Shown: positions 10,157 through 19,582 of the stretch, one piece after another
Layout of the letters: the number at the start of each line of letters is the position of its first letter
Numbering within the stretch: the first letter of the stretch is position 1
Assembly: GCF_028747205.1 (NCBI RefSeq)
Contig: NZ_CP112880.1
Span: 6,917,501-6,981,500, forward strand
Direction: 5' to 3'
From: Streptomyces sp. CA-278952
Lineage (GTDB): Bacteria; Actinomycetota; Actinomycetes; Streptomycetales; Streptomycetaceae
Length of the DNA: 64,000 nt
Notes under the pieces: model-generated
Told to the model about the DNA's origin: nothing
Database searches by the model: none
The model's input: the letters and a program-made list of their open reading frames with translations, nothing else
Made by a program: the position numbers and the translations under genes

Positions 10157-11527
10157 GTGGAGCCCGACCTCTTTACCGCAGCCGCCGAAGACCGCCAGGA
10201 GAAGGACCCGTCCAGCAGCCCCCTCGCTGTCCGGATGCGTCCCCGTGTCCTCGACGAGGTCGTCGGCCAGCAGCATCTGCTGAAGCCGGGCTCGCCGCTG
10301 CGCCGCCTCGTGGGTGAGGGGGGCGGCGGTCCGGCCGGCGCGTCCTCGGTCATCCTGTGGGGCCCGCCCGGCACCGGCAAGACGACCCTGGCGTACGTGG
10401 TCAGCAAGGCGACCAACAAGCGCTTCGTCGAGCTCTCCGCGATCACCGCGGGCGTCAAGGAGGTCCGCGCCGTCATCGAGAGCGCGCGTCGCGCCACCGG
10501 TGGCTTCGGCAAGGAGACCGTCCTCTTCCTCGACGAGATCCACCGCTTCTCCAAGGCCCAGCAGGACTCCCTGCTCCCCGCCGTGGAGAACCGCTGGGTG
10601 ACCCTCATCGCCGCCACCACGGAGAATCCGTACTTCTCGATCATCTCCCCGCTCCTGTCGCGGTCCCTGCTGCTCACCCTGGAATCGCTGACCGACGACG
10701 ACCTGCGTGATCTGCTGCGCCGGGCGCTGACCGACGAGCGGGGCCTGGGCGGGGCGGTCACCCTGCCCGAGGACGCCGAGGCGCATCTGCTGCGCATCGC
10801 GGGCGGCGACGCGCGCCGGGCCCTGACGGCGCTGGAGGCCGCGGCGGGCGCGGCCATCGCCACGGGCGAGGCGGAGATCACCCTGGAGACGCTGGAAGCT
10901 ACCGTCGACCGCGCCGCCGTGAAGTACGACCGGGACGGCGACCAGCACTACGACGTGGCCAGCGCGCTCATCAAGTCGATCCGCGGCTCCGACGTGGACG
11001 CCGCTCTGCACTACCTGGCCCGCATGATCGAGGCGGGGGAGGACCCGCGGTTCATCGCCCGCCGGCTGATGATCTCGGCCAGCGAGGACATCGGCCTGGC
11101 CGATCCCACCGCGCTGCCGATCGCCGTGGCCGCCGCCCAGGCGGTGGCCATGATCGGGTTCCCGGAGGCGGCGCTCACCCTCAGCCACGCCACCATCGCG
11201 CTGGCGCTCGCCCCCAAGTCCAACGCGGCGACCCTGGCGATCTCCGCCGCGCAGGAGGACGTGCGCAAGGGGCTCGCGGGGCCTGTCCCGGCCCATCTGC
11301 GCGACGGCCACTACAAGGGCGCCGCCAAGCTCGGCCATGCCCAGGGGTACGTCTACCCCCACGACGTGCAGGGCGGCATCGCCGCCCAGCAGTACGCCCC
11401 GGACGCGGTCCGCGACCGGCGGTACTACACCCCGACCCGCTACGGTGCCGAGGCGCGGTACGCGGACGTCGTCGAGCGCGTTCGCGAGCGCCTGGGCCGT
11501 TCCGGCGAGAGCGCGGAGCCGTCCTAG
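10157..11527 (+). CDS. rarA: Replication-associated recombination protein A (RarA/MgsA AAA ATPase)
   Basis: Clamp-loader-like AAA+ ATPase acting at stalled replication forks, 456 residues. Walker [10 protein letters not shown] lies near residue 70 and Walker [16 protein letters not shown] near 120, followed by sensor 1 [10 protein letters not shown], an arginine-finger region and the C-terminal tetramerisation domain (LPEGLxG-like [19 protein letters not shown]). I chose the GTG at 10157 ([14 protein letters not shown]) rather than an in-frame codon at 10133, because family members start at this position. A -10-like TAGGCT lies only 8 bases upstream, so the transcript may be leaderless. It is convergent with the DUF2470 gene. 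Confidence 0.95.
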   Translation: MEPDLFTAAAEDRQEKDPSSSPLAVRMRPRVLDEVVGQQHLLKPGSPLRRLVGEGGGGPAGASSVILWGPPGTGKTTLAYVVSKATNKRFVELSAITAGVKEVRAVIESARRATGGFGKETVLFLDEIHRFSKAQQDSLLPAVENRWVTLIAATTENPYFSIISPLLSRSLLLTLESLTDDDLRDLLRRALTDERGLGGAVTLPEDAEAHLLRIAGGDARRALTALEAAAGAAIATGEAEITLETLEATVDRAAVKYDRDGDQHYDVASALIKSIRGSDVDAALHYLARMIEAGEDPRFIARRLMISASEDIGLADPTALPIAVAAAQAVAMIGFPEAALTLSHATIALALAPKSNAATLAISAAQEDVRKGLAGPVPAHLRDGHYKGAAKLGHAQGYVYPHDVQGGIAAQQYAPDAVRDRRYYTPTRYGAEARYADVVERVRERLGRSGESAEPS

Positions 11528-11557
11528 TTTTTTCTCCAGGGCCTCTCCGCCGCCGGA

Positions 11558-12391
11558 TCAGGAGGCGGCCGCCTCGAAGAGCGTGTGCATGGCGCGGCGC
11601 AGCTCGGTGACGTCGCGGACCGGCTCGGGGAACTCGAAGCGGGCGTCGAAGCAGGAGCCCCGGTCCTCGACGAAGCGGACCCGCAGCCCGAAGCGGTCCA
11701 GGGCGACCGGCACGGCCTTGGGCCGGCGGGGCGAGCAGGCGCGGGCGGTGCGTTCGCCCAGCAGACCGCACAGGGTGCGCAGCTGCTCGTCGTGGGCCGA
11801 GTGCAGATGCTGGAGCAGCTCCGGCTCGTGGAAGACCAGCGGGTCGGGAGCCGCGTCGCGGAAGTCCTCCGGCTCGATGTCCTCGGCGCCCCAGAGATCG
11901 TCCACGTACGCCTCGCCGAACTCCAGCCGCAGCATCATCCGGCCGGGCTCGGCCAGCCCGGGGACGGAGGTGAGCCAGCCGGAGACCCACGCGCGGCCGC
12001 GGATCCGGTGGGGTACGGAGACCGGGGCGACGTCCGTGATCTCCAGCACGGCGGTCAGCTCGTCGCCCTCCGCGTGCGTGGCGGCCCGAACGGCCGGGGA
12101 ATCCGCGGAGAATTCGAGGAACAGGTCGCCCTCGGGGCCCACGCTCCTGCTGTCCGGGATAAGGGGGTCGGCGCGGGCGAGATCCAGCCCCGGTACGACG
12201 AGCAGCGCGGAGCAGGTACTCTGTACGAGAGTTCGTGTGCGCTCGGCTGCTGACGGCATCCGAGTGTTTTCAAGCCCGCTGGGACGCGGCTGACCACGAT
12301 CAGATCGGCCTTCCGTCGTAGCAGCACCTTCTGGTGTGCTGCCGCTGTCTGTGCTGTCCGTGACGTGAGTGGTGTTCCCAGGGCGAGACAT
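11558..12391 (-). CDS. DUF2470 domain protein, probably iron-regulated
   Basis: 277 residues. The N-terminal ~40 residues are polar and low-complexity. The body begins at MPSAAERTRTLVQSTCSALL, and the C-terminal ~85 residues (LLQHLHSAHDEQLRTLCGLL to TELRRAMHTLFEAA) form the DUF2470 fold also found at the C-terminus of HugZ-type heme oxygenases. The flavin-binding split barrel itself is not clearly recognisable, so I do not call it a heme oxygenase. The ATG at 12391 has an ideal AAGGAG 6 bases upstream. A 19-bp DmdR/IdeR-type iron box at 12406-12424 lies directly before that ribosome binding site, which points to repression when iron is plentiful and a role in heme or iron use. It is divergent from rpsD. 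Confidence 0.85.
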   Translation of the reverse strand: MSRPGNTTHVTDSTDSGSTPEGAATTEGRSDRGQPRPSGLENTRMPSAAERTRTLVQSTCSALLVVPGLDLARADPLIPDSRSVGPEGDLFLEFSADSPAVRAATHAEGDELTAVLEITDVAPVSVPHRIRGRAWVSGWLTSVPGLAEPGRMMLRLEFGEAYVDDLWGAEDIEPEDFRDAAPDPLVFHEPELLQHLHSAHDEQLRTLCGLLGERTARACSPRRPKAVPVALDRFGLRVRFVEDRGSCFDARFEFPEPVRDVTELRRAMHTLFEAAAS

Positions 12392-12405
12392 GCGATCTCC
12401 TTGAG

Positions 12406-12424
12406 TAAGGTAAGCCTAACCTAA
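12406..12424. promoter_or_regulatory. Iron box (DmdR/IdeR-type operator)
   Basis: On the minus strand the 19 bases read TTAGGTTAGGCTTACCTTA, matching the streptomycete DmdR1 consensus TTAGGTTAGGCTCACCTAA at 17 of 19 positions (consensus from memory). It ends 14 bases upstream of the DUF2470 ATG and lies 23 bases before the rpsD GTG, so it can influence both genes. Confidence 0.85.
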
Positions 12425-12447
12425 CCCACAACGGAGGTCTGGAGAAC

Positions 12448-13062
12448 GTGCCTAACCAGTCGCGTCCCAAGGTCAAGAAGTCGCGTGCCCTCGGCATTGC
12501 TCTGACGCCCAAGGCTGTCAAGTACTTCGAAGCTCGTCCGTACCCGCCGGGCGAGCACGGCCGTGGCCGCAAGCAGAACTCGGACTACAAGGTCCGTCTG
12601 CTGGAGAAGCAGCGCCTGCGTGCGCAGTACGACATCAGCGAGCGCCAGATGGCGCGCGCCTACGACCGTGCCAAGAAGGCCGAAGGCAAGACGGGCGAGG
12701 CGCTGGTCGTCGAGCTCGAGCGCCGCCTCGACGCCCTGGTCCTGCGTTCGGGCATCGCCCGCACCATCTACCAGGCCCGTCAGATGGTCGTCCACGGCCA
12801 CATCGAGGTCAACGGTGGCAAGGTCGACAAGCCGTCGTTCCGCGTCCGTCCCGACGACGTCGTGATGGTCCGCGAGCGGAGCCGCTCCAAGGTCCCCTTC
12901 CAGGTGGCCCGCGAGGGTGGTTACGACACCGACGGTGAGACCCCGCGCTACCTCCAGGTGAACCTGAAGGCCCTGGCCTTCCGCCTGGACCGGGACCCGA
13001 ACCGCAAGGAGATCCCGGTGATCTGCGACGAGCAGCTCGTCGTCGAGTACTACGCCCGCTGA
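12448..13062 (+). CDS. rpsD: 30S ribosomal protein S4
   Basis: Primary 16S rRNA-binding protein of the small subunit body, 204 residues. It begins PNQSRPKVKKSRALGIALTPKAVKYFEARPYPPGEHG, as in actinobacteria, and contains the S4 RNA-binding domain around RRLDALVLRSGIARTIYQAR (about residues 91-110). The N-terminal Cys ligands found in zinc-binding S4 proteins are absent, so this is the zinc-independent form. The GTG start has GGAGG 10 bases and GGAG 3 bases upstream. The gene stands alone, outside any ribosomal protein operon, as in Streptomyces. Its promoter region is shared with the iron-box gene on the other strand. Confidence 0.97.
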   Translation: MPNQSRPKVKKSRALGIALTPKAVKYFEARPYPPGEHGRGRKQNSDYKVRLLEKQRLRAQYDISERQMARAYDRAKKAEGKTGEALVVELERRLDALVLRSGIARTIYQARQMVVHGHIEVNGGKVDKPSFRVRPDDVVMVRERSRSKVPFQVAREGGYDTDGETPRYLQVNLKALAFRLDRDPNRKEIPVICDEQLVVEYYAR

Positions 13063-13079
13063 TCCAGGCGTAGCCGCTC

Positions 13080-15293
13080 TCACCAGCGCTCCGGCCCGCC
13101 CCTCCCTGTCATCCGGGAGGCGGCGGGCCTTCGCGTTCCCCCGGATCCGCCCGTGGTCGGCGCGCCGCCCGCGCCCGGTCCGTCCATCGCCGCGGCCGGT
13201 CCGCCGCCGGCCAGGGCCCGGTCGACCGCGGTGGCCGGATCCAGCCGCCGGCCCGCCCGCAGCCCCTCCTCGTACGCCACGTTCCCCAGCTCCCGGCGCG
13301 CCCGCTCCTCGCACTCCGCCCGTGGCCGCCCGTAGAACGCCGAGCCGAACAGCCGCAGCCCCACCGACGGCCAGATGCCCTCCGCCGCCCCCTGGAGCAC
13401 GGCGGCCTCCCCGGCGTCCCCCTCGACCGCCGTCACCAGGGCCAGCAGCTCCAGCGAGAGGACCGTGCCCAGCAGATCGTTGAACGTCCGGCCGATCCTC
13501 AGAGACTCCCCGAGCATCTGCCGCGCCCGGGCCGACCGTCCCCGCCGCAGCGCCGCGTACGCCAGGACGTACAGCGCGTACGCCAGCGCCCACCGCTCCC
13601 CGTGGTCCTCGCAGACCTCCCGGACCTCGTCGCAGATCGCCGCCGCCGCGTCCAGATCGCCGAGGAACGCCACCGCCATGGCCAACTCCACCTGCGCCAT
13701 CAGCACATTGCTGTTCAGCTCGCCGACCTCGCGGTACCGGCCGAGCGCGTCGCGGAGCAGCTCCTCGGCGCGCGGCAGGTCGTCCGTCACGATCGCCAGG
13801 CACCCCGTGCGGTGCACCGCGTACGCCAGTGCCGTCGCGTCCCCGGAGCGCTCGGCCTCCTCCCAGCACTCCTGGAGCGCCGAGATCGCGCCCACCGCGT
13901 CACCTTGCAGCACGGCCACATAGCCCAGCACCCACAGCACCTTCAGCCGTGCGGCGTCGTGCGGGGTCGGCTCCTCCAGGACGTGGTCCAGCCAGTGCCG
14001 CCCCTCGGACAGCCGCCCGCAGCCGGCCCAGTAGAACCACAGCGTGCCCGCCAGGTACTGCGCCAGGTGCACCTCGTCGGGGCTCTCCATCGAACACTCC
14101 ATCGCCCGGCGGAGATTGGGCAGCTCGCAGTCGATCCGCGCCGCCACCTCCGCCTGGCGCGGACTGAACCAGTCCAGCTCGCACCAGGTCGCGAGCCCCA
14201 GGAACCAGTCCCGGTGCCGCCGCCGCAGCCGCGAGGCGTCCCCGGCGGCCGCCAGCCACTGCGCCCCGTACTCGCTGACCGTGTCCAGCAGCCGGTAGCG
14301 GGCGCCGGCCGGGCCGTCCTCGCGCTCCACCACCGACTGGGCGAGCAGCTCGTCCAGCACATCGAGCACCGAGTCGGCCGGCAGATCCGGCCCGCCGCAG
14401 ATGTACTCCGCGGCCTCCAGGTCGAACGGCCCCGCGAACACCGAGAGCCGCGCCCACAGCAGTCGTTGCTCGGGCGTGCACAGCTCATGGCTCCAGCCGA
14501 TCGCCGTACGCAGCGTCTGATGGCGGGGCGGTGCGCCGCGACGGCCCCCGGTCAGCAGCCGGAACCTGTCGTCCAGGCGCAGGAGCACCTGTTCCACCGA
14601 GAGCGCGCGCAGCCGCCCGGCCGCCAGTTCGAGGGCCAGCGGAATCCCGTCGAGGCGGCGGCAGAGCTCCAGCACGGACGCCCGCTCGCCCGCCGTCGGC
14701 TCCCACCCCGGCCGGACCCCGCGCGCCCGCTCGGTGAAGAGCTCCACGGCGTCCCCGTCGCACATCGGGGCGAGCGGGAACGTCCGCTCCCCGTCCACCC
14801 GGAGGGGGCAGCGTCCGGCCGCGAGCACCTGGAGGCGCGGGGCCCGGCGCAGGAGTTCCGTGACGAGGTCGGCGCAGCCGTCGACGAGGTGCTCGAAGCC
14901 GTCGATCACCAGCAGCGTCCGGCGCTCGGAGAGATGTTCGACGAGGACAGCGCGCGGGGGTCTGCTGGTGTGATCGGTCAGGCCCAGCGCGTCGATCAGG
15001 GCGTGTTCCAGCAGATCCGGGTGGCGGACGGCGGACAGCTCGGCCAGCAGGACCCCGTCGCAGTACCGTTTCTCCCGAAGCGCGGCGATCCGGATGACGC
15101 ACCGGGTCTTGCCCACCCCCGCCACTCCGGCGACGGTGACGAGCCTGGACTCCTCCAGCAGCCCGCCCAGCTCGGCCAGTTCGTCCGCGCGCCCCACGAA
15201 GGGGTTCAGTTCGGCCGGGAGGTTGCCGGGAGCCGGTGCGGGGCGGGCGTCCGGATCGTCGGGATTCGGGCAGGGGTCGTGCAGGCGTCGCAT
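13080..15293 (-). CDS. STAND-type ATPase with TPR repeats (COG3903/AfsR-like), no effector domain
   Basis: About 737 residues. A nucleotide-binding domain (about 30-300) has Walker A TVAGVAGVGKTR, Walker B RTLLVIDGFEHL, the GLPL-like motif LDGIPLALELAAGRL and the MHD-type region after it. The helical second half (about 370-650) holds TPR-like pairs such as LAYAVHRTGCLAIVTDDLPR and LAYALYVLAYAALRRGR. In relatives this module joins a SARP or LuxR DNA-binding domain. Here the protein begins directly with the ATPase and ends, after the YEEGLRAGRRLDPATAVDRAL segment that normally precedes a LuxR domain, in a Gly/Pro-rich tail of about 40 residues. It may therefore be a signal sensor without its own output. 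The start is uncertain: ATG 15293 is given, and a TTG at 15332 would add 13 residues. Confidence 0.8.
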   Translation of the reverse strand: MRRLHDPCPNPDDPDARPAPAPGNLPAELNPFVGRADELAELGGLLEESRLVTVAGVAGVGKTRCVIRIAALREKRYCDGVLLAELSAVRHPDLLEHALIDALGLTDHTSRPPRAVLVEHLSERRTLLVIDGFEHLVDGCADLVTELLRRAPRLQVLAAGRCPLRVDGERTFPLAPMCDGDAVELFTERARGVRPGWEPTAGERASVLELCRRLDGIPLALELAAGRLRALSVEQVLLRLDDRFRLLTGGRRGAPPRHQTLRTAIGWSHELCTPEQRLLWARLSVFAGPFDLEAAEYICGGPDLPADSVLDVLDELLAQSVVEREDGPAGARYRLLDTVSEYGAQWLAAAGDASRLRRRHRDWFLGLATWCELDWFSPRQAEVAARIDCELPNLRRAMECSMESPDEVHLAQYLAGTLWFYWAGCGRLSEGRHWLDHVLEEPTPHDAARLKVLWVLGYVAVLQGDAVGAISALQECWEEAERSGDATALAYAVHRTGCLAIVTDDLPRAEELLRDALGRYREVGELNSNVLMAQVELAMAVAFLGDLDAAAAICDEVREVCEDHGERWALAYALYVLAYAALRRGRSARARQMLGESLRIGRTFNDLLGTVLSLELLALVTAVEGDAGEAAVLQGAAEGIWPSVGLRLFGSAFYGRPRAECEERARRELGNVAYEEGLRAGRRLDPATAVDRALAGGGPAAAMDGPGAGGAPTTGGSGGTRRPAASRMTGRGGPERW
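13093..13129. terminator. Terminator of rpsD inside the 3' end of the convergent gene
   Basis: 14-bp stem with one bulged base (13093-13106 with 13115-13129), 31 bases after the rpsD stop. The last residues of the leftward ATPase gene (stop at 13080) are encoded by this hairpin. Confidence 0.8.
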
Positions 15294-15499
15294 AAAACAC
15301 GGAGCGTACTGGCTTGAAAGCTCTCCGTACAATCTCGTTATGGCAACTCCCGCCCGGCCCGCGGAGAATGCGGTAGGGGAGGAGATGCGCGGCGCGATAG
15401 GCTCGTGTGACGACGATCGGGCGTCCGGGCCCAGGCCCGGACGCGACCGACGGAGACAAGGCCCGGCAGGGCCGAGCGACGAGCAGAGAGCGGTGCACA

Positions 15500-15976
15500 G
15501 TGTCCGGTGGAGAGGTGGCCGGGATCCTCGTGGCCGTCTTCTGGGCGATCCTGGTCTCGTTCCTCGCCGTGGTGCTGGTGAGGCTCGCCCAGACGCTCAG
15601 GGCGACCACCAAGCTCGTGGCGGACGTGACCGACCAGGCCGTTCCGCTGCTGGCCGACGCCTCGGCGACGGTGCGCTCCGCGCAGACCCAGCTGGACAAG
15701 GTCGACGCCATCGCGAGCGACGTCCAGGAGGTCACCTCCAACGCCTCCGCGCTCTCCACCACCGTCGCCTCCACCTTCGGCGGCCCCCTCGTCAAGGTCG
15801 CCGCGTTCGGCTACGGCGTACGGCAGGCCCTCGGCCGCCGCACCGCACCCGAGCCCGAACCGGAACCGGCGCGGGGCCGCGGCTCCGCCCGCCGTACGGT
15901 GATCGTCGGCCGGACCGTACCCTCGGCGCGCGGACGCAGGCGCGAACGCCGAAACGCCCGCGGACAGAAGGACTGA
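15500..15976 (+). CDS. DUF948 family membrane protein
   Basis: 158 residues. One N-terminal transmembrane helix (AGILVAVFWAILVSFLAVVLV, about 6-26) is followed by a heptad-like amphipathic segment (LRATTKLVADVTDQAVPLLADASATV) and a very basic Arg-rich C-terminal tail. DUF948 proteins resemble the chemotaxis-receptor helical region, and no enzymatic motif is visible. The GTG at 15500 follows AGAGAG and puts the helix at the very start. It heads the rightward run into alaS and is followed after 7 bases by another small membrane-linked gene. The function is unknown to me. Confidence 0.85.
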   Translation: MSGGEVAGILVAVFWAILVSFLAVVLVRLAQTLRATTKLVADVTDQAVPLLADASATVRSAQTQLDKVDAIASDVQEVTSNASALSTTVASTFGGPLVKVAAFGYGVRQALGRRTAPEPEPEPARGRGSARRTVIVGRTVPSARGRRRERRNARGQKD

Positions 15977-15983
15977 TCGAGCG

Positions 15984-16331
15984 ATGTTCCGCCGCACGTT
16001 CTGGTTCACCGCCGGCGCAGCCGCCGGTGTGTGGGCCACCACCAAGGTCAACCGCAAGCTCAAGCAGCTGACCCCCGAGAGCCTCGCCGCGCAGGCCGCG
16101 GACAAGGCGATCGAGACCGGTCACAAGCTCAAGGACTTCGCCCTCGACGTACGCGAGGGCATGGTCCGGCGCGAATCCGAACTGGGCGGCGCCCTGGGCC
16201 TTCAAGCGCCGGTCGACCCCGACCTCCCCGTACAGCGGCACTTCGCCGTCGAAGCGGCCGAACCGCCCGCGAACGCGAACACGCACCGCAAGCTCCCCTA
16301 CAACTCGAACAACCGGAATGAGGACCACTGA
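15984..16331 (+). CDS. Small conserved protein (DUF6167-like)
   Basis: 115 residues. The hydrophobic N-terminus ([20 protein letters not shown]) may anchor it in the membrane, followed by a short amphipathic helical region ([28 protein letters not shown]) and a polar tail. Small proteins of this type sit before alaS across streptomycetes, and I place it in DUF6167 from memory. Its TGA overlaps the alaS ATG by one base (TGATG), indicating translational coupling. No function can be assigned. Confidence 0.82.
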   Translation: MFRRTFWFTAGAAAGVWATTKVNRKLKQLTPESLAAQAADKAIETGHKLKDFALDVREGMVRRESELGGALGLQAPVDPDLPVQRHFAVEAAEPPANANTHRKLPYNSNNRNEDH

Positions 16332-19000
16332 TGGAGTCGGCTGAAATTCGCCGCCGCTGGCTGAGCTTCTTCGAGGAGCGCGGTCACACCGCCGTGCCTT
16401 CGGCGTCGCTCATCGCGGACGACCCGACTCTGCTGCTGGTCCCCGCGGGCATGGTCCCCTTCAAGCCGTACTTCCTCGGCGAGGTCAAGCCGCCCGCCCC
16501 GCGCGTCACCAGTGTGCAGAAGTGCGTCCGTACGCCGGACATCGAAGAGGTCGGCAAGACCACCCGCCACGGCACCTTCTTCCAGATGTGCGGCAACTTC
16601 TCCTTCGGGGACTACTTCAAGGAAGGCGCCATCCAGCTCGCCTGGGAGGCGCTGACCAACTCCGTCGAGGACGGCGGCTACGGCCTCGACCCCGAGAAGC
16701 TCTGGATCACGGTCTACCTCGACGACGACGAGGCAGAGCAGATCTGGCGCGACAAGATCGGCGTTCCCGCCGAGCGCATCCAGCGCCTGGGCAAGAAGGA
16801 CAACTTCTGGTCCATGGGCGTCCCCGGCCCGTGCGGCCCGTGCTCGGAGATCAACTACGACCGCGGCCCGGAGTTCGGCGTCGAGGGCGGCCCGGCCGTC
16901 AACGACGAGCGCTACGTGGAGATCTGGAACCTGGTCTTCATGCAGTACGAGCGCGGCGCCGGCGACGGCAAGGAGGACTTCCCGATCCTCGGGGACCTGC
17001 CGTCGAAGAACATCGACACCGGTCTCGGCCTCGAACGCCTCGCCATGATCCTCCAGGGCGTACAGAACATGTACGAGACCGACACCCTGCGCGTCGTGAT
17101 GGACAAGGCCACCGAGCTGACCGGCGTCCGCTACGGCGCCGAGCAGGGAACCGACGTCTCGCTCCGCGTCGTCGCCGACCACATCCGTACGTCGGTGATG
17201 CTCATCGGCGACGGCGTCACCCCCGGCAACGAGGGCCGCGGCTACGTGCTGCGCCGCATCATGCGCCGCGCCATCCGCAACATGCGTCTCATGGGCGCCA
17301 CCGGCTCCGTGGTGAAGGACCTGGTCGACGTCGTGATCGACACGATGGGCCTGCAGTACCCGGAGCTGATCACCGACCGCAAGCGCATCGAGACGGTCGC
17401 GCTCGCCGAGGAAGCGGCCTTCCTCAAGGCCCTCAAGGGCGGCACCAACATCCTGGAGACCGCCGTCACCGAGACCAAGGCCGCCGGCGGCCAGGTCCTC
17501 GCCGGCGACAAGGCGTTCCTGCTCCACGACACCTGGGGCTTCCCGATCGACCTCACCCTGGAGATGGCCGCCGAGCAGGGGCTCTCCGTGGACGAGGACG
17601 GCTTCCGCCGCCTCATGCAGGAGCAGCGCGACAAGGCCAAGGCCGACGCCCGCGCCAAGAAGACCGGTCACGCCGACCTCTCCGCCTACCGCGAGGTCGC
17701 CGACACCTCCGGCGCCACCGAGTTCACCGGCTACACCGCCACCGCGGGCGAGTCCACCATCGTCGGCCTGCTGGTCGACGGCGTGCCCTCGCCCGCCGCC
17801 ACCGAGGGCGACGAGGTCGAGGTCGTCCTGGACCGCACCCCCTTCTACGCCGAGGGCGGCGGCCAGCTCGCCGACACCGGCCGCATCCGGCTCGACACCG
17901 GCGCCGTGATCGAGATCCGCGACGTCCAGAAGCCGGTCCCCGGCGTCCACGTGCACAAGGGTGTCGTCCAGGTCGGCGAGGTGACGGTCGGGGCTCCTGT
18001 CTTCGCCTCCATCGACAGCACCCGCCGCCGCGCCATCGCCCGCGCCCACAGCGCCACCCACCTCACGCACCAGGCGCTGCGCGACGCGCTCGGCCCGACG
18101 GCCGCCCAGGCCGGCTCGGAGAACTCGCCCGGCCGCTTCCGCTTCGACTTCGGTTCGCCCGCCGCCGTCCCCGGCACGGTCCTCACCGACGTCGAGCAGC
18201 GGATCAACGAGGTCCTCTCGCGGGAACTCGACGTCCAGGCCGAGGTCATGTCCATCGACGAGGCCAAGAAGCAGGGCGCCATCGCCGAGTTCGGCGAGAA
18301 GTACGGCGAGCGGGTCCGCGTCGTCACCATCGGCGACTTCTCCAAGGAGCTGTGCGGCGGCACCCACGTCCACAACACCGCCCAGCTGGGTCTGGTGAAG
18401 CTGCTCGGCGAGTCCTCCATCGGCTCCGGCGTGCGCCGTATCGAGGCCCTCGTCGGCGTGGACGCGTACAACTTCCTGGCCCGGGAGCACACGGTCGTCG
18501 CCCAGCTCCAGGAGCTGGTCAAGGGCCGCCCCGAGGAGCTCCCCGAGAAGATCGCGGGCATGCTCGGCAAGCTCAAGGACGCCGAGAAGGAGATCGAGAA
18601 GTTCCGCGCGGAGAAGGTCCTCGCGGCCGCCGCCGGACTCGTCGATTCCGCCAAGGACGTCCGCGGTACCGCCCTGGTCACCGGCCAGGTCCCCGACGGC
18701 ACCTCCGCCGACGACCTGCGCAAGCTGGTCCTGGACGTCCGCGGGCGCATCCAGGGCGGCCGGCCGGCCGTCGTGGCCCTGTTCACCACGGCCAACGGCC
18801 GCCCGCTCACCGTCATCGCCACCAACGAGGCCGCCCGCGAGCGCGGTCTCAGGGCCGGTGACCTGGTGCGCGCCGCCGCCAAGACCCTCGGCGGCGGTGG
18901 CGGCGGCAAGCCGGACGTCGCCCAGGGCGGCGGCACGAACCCGGCCGCCATCGGCGACGCCGTGGCCGCCGTCGAACGCCTCGTCACCGAGACCGCGTGA
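16331..19000 (+). CDS. alaS: Alanine-tRNA ligase
   Basis: Class II synthetase that charges tRNA-Ala and edits mischarged Ser and Gly, 889 residues. It begins with the catalytic core ([42 protein letters not shown]). The editing domain carries the zinc set [11 protein letters not shown] and [11 protein letters not shown] (about residues 570-680), and the C-terminal C-Ala/DHHA1 region is Gly-rich ([15 protein letters not shown] near the end), fitting the DHHA1 signature. The ATG overlaps the stop of the previous gene, and the stop overlaps the ruvX GTG by four bases. Confidence 0.98.
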   Translation: MESAEIRRRWLSFFEERGHTAVPSASLIADDPTLLLVPAGMVPFKPYFLGEVKPPAPRVTSVQKCVRTPDIEEVGKTTRHGTFFQMCGNFSFGDYFKEGAIQLAWEALTNSVEDGGYGLDPEKLWITVYLDDDEAEQIWRDKIGVPAERIQRLGKKDNFWSMGVPGPCGPCSEINYDRGPEFGVEGGPAVNDERYVEIWNLVFMQYERGAGDGKEDFPILGDLPSKNIDTGLGLERLAMILQGVQNMYETDTLRVVMDKATELTGVRYGAEQGTDVSLRVVADHIRTSVMLIGDGVTPGNEGRGYVLRRIMRRAIRNMRLMGATGSVVKDLVDVVIDTMGLQYPELITDRKRIETVALAEEAAFLKALKGGTNILETAVTETKAAGGQVLAGDKAFLLHDTWGFPIDLTLEMAAEQGLSVDEDGFRRLMQEQRDKAKADARAKKTGHADLSAYREVADTSGATEFTGYTATAGESTIVGLLVDGVPSPAATEGDEVEVVLDRTPFYAEGGGQLADTGRIRLDTGAVIEIRDVQKPVPGVHVHKGVVQVGEVTVGAPVFASIDSTRRRAIARAHSATHLTHQALRDALGPTAAQAGSENSPGRFRFDFGSPAAVPGTVLTDVEQRINEVLSRELDVQAEVMSIDEAKKQGAIAEFGEKYGERVRVVTIGDFSKELCGGTHVHNTAQLGLVKLLGESSIGSGVRRIEALVGVDAYNFLAREHTVVAQLQELVKGRPEELPEKIAGMLGKLKDAEKEIEKFRAEKVLAAAAGLVDSAKDVRGTALVTGQVPDGTSADDLRKLVLDVRGRIQGGRPAVVALFTTANGRPLTVIATNEAARERGLRAGDLVRAAAKTLGGGGGGKPDVAQGGGTNPAAIGDAVAAVERLVTETA

Positions 19001-19482
19001 CGAGCGGGATGACGCCGATGCGCCGGGGCCGACGGCTCGCCGTCGACGTCGGGGACGCCCGGATCGGGGTCGCCTCGTGCGACCCCGACGGGATCCTGGC
19101 CACGCCGGTGGAGACCGTGCCGGGACGCGACGTCCCGGCCGCCCACCGGCGGCTCCGCCAACTCGTCGAGGAGTACGAGCCGATCGAGGTCATCCTCGGT
19201 CTGCCGCGCTCCCTCGCCGGCGGCGAGGGCCCGGCGGCCGTCAAGGTCCGGGAGTTCGCCCAGGTGTTCGCCCACTCGATCGCGCCCGTCCCGGTGCGGC
19301 TGGTGGACGAGAGGATGACCACAGTGACGGCCGCTCAGGGGATGCGCGCCTCGGGCGTGAAGTCCAAGAAGGGCCGATCTGTCATCGACCAGGCTGCCGC
19401 TGTGGTGATCCTTCAGAACGCTCTGGAGTCCGAACGGGCGTCAGGCAATCCCCCGGGTGAGGGCGTCGAAGCGGTTGTCTGA
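18997..19482 (+). CDS. ruvX: Putative pre-16S rRNA nuclease / Holliday junction resolvase-like YqgF (RuvX)
   Basis: 161 residues with the RNase H-like fold of the family: [19 protein letters not shown] (about 14-32, first catalytic Asp), [11 protein letters not shown] (about 64), [14 protein letters not shown] (catalytic Glu, about 99) and [14 protein letters not shown] near the C-terminus with the last Asp. The E. coli homologue trims 16S rRNA ends. The GTG overlaps the alaS stop (GTGA). ATG codons at 19009 and 19018 are alternative starts. The alaS-yqgF pairing is widely conserved. Confidence 0.93.
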   Translation: MTSGMTPMRRGRRLAVDVGDARIGVASCDPDGILATPVETVPGRDVPAAHRRLRQLVEEYEPIEVILGLPRSLAGGEGPAAVKVREFAQVFAHSIAPVPVRLVDERMTTVTAAQGMRASGVKSKKGRSVIDQAAAVVILQNALESERASGNPPGEGVEAVV

Positions 19483-19495
19483 TCGCGATACGGTA

Positions 19496-19559
19496 ACGTT
19501 CCGCGCGATGCGGCGGTGTTCGAACAAACACCGCACAGCGAAGCGAAGAGACGGAACGT
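19496..19559 (+). ncRNA. Possible structured leader upstream of mltG
   Basis: Two nested inverted repeats: an outer pair ACGTTCCG (19496-19503) with CGGAACGT (19552-19559) and an inner 8-bp hairpin GCGGTGTT/AACACCGC (19513-19520 with 19527-19534). The structure ends 23 bases before the mltG ATG. It could be a leader RNA or a processing site between ruvX and mltG. This rests only on base pairing seen by eye. Confidence 0.35.
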
Positions 19560-19582
19560 CGTCTCGCGGCTCAAGGGGATCG

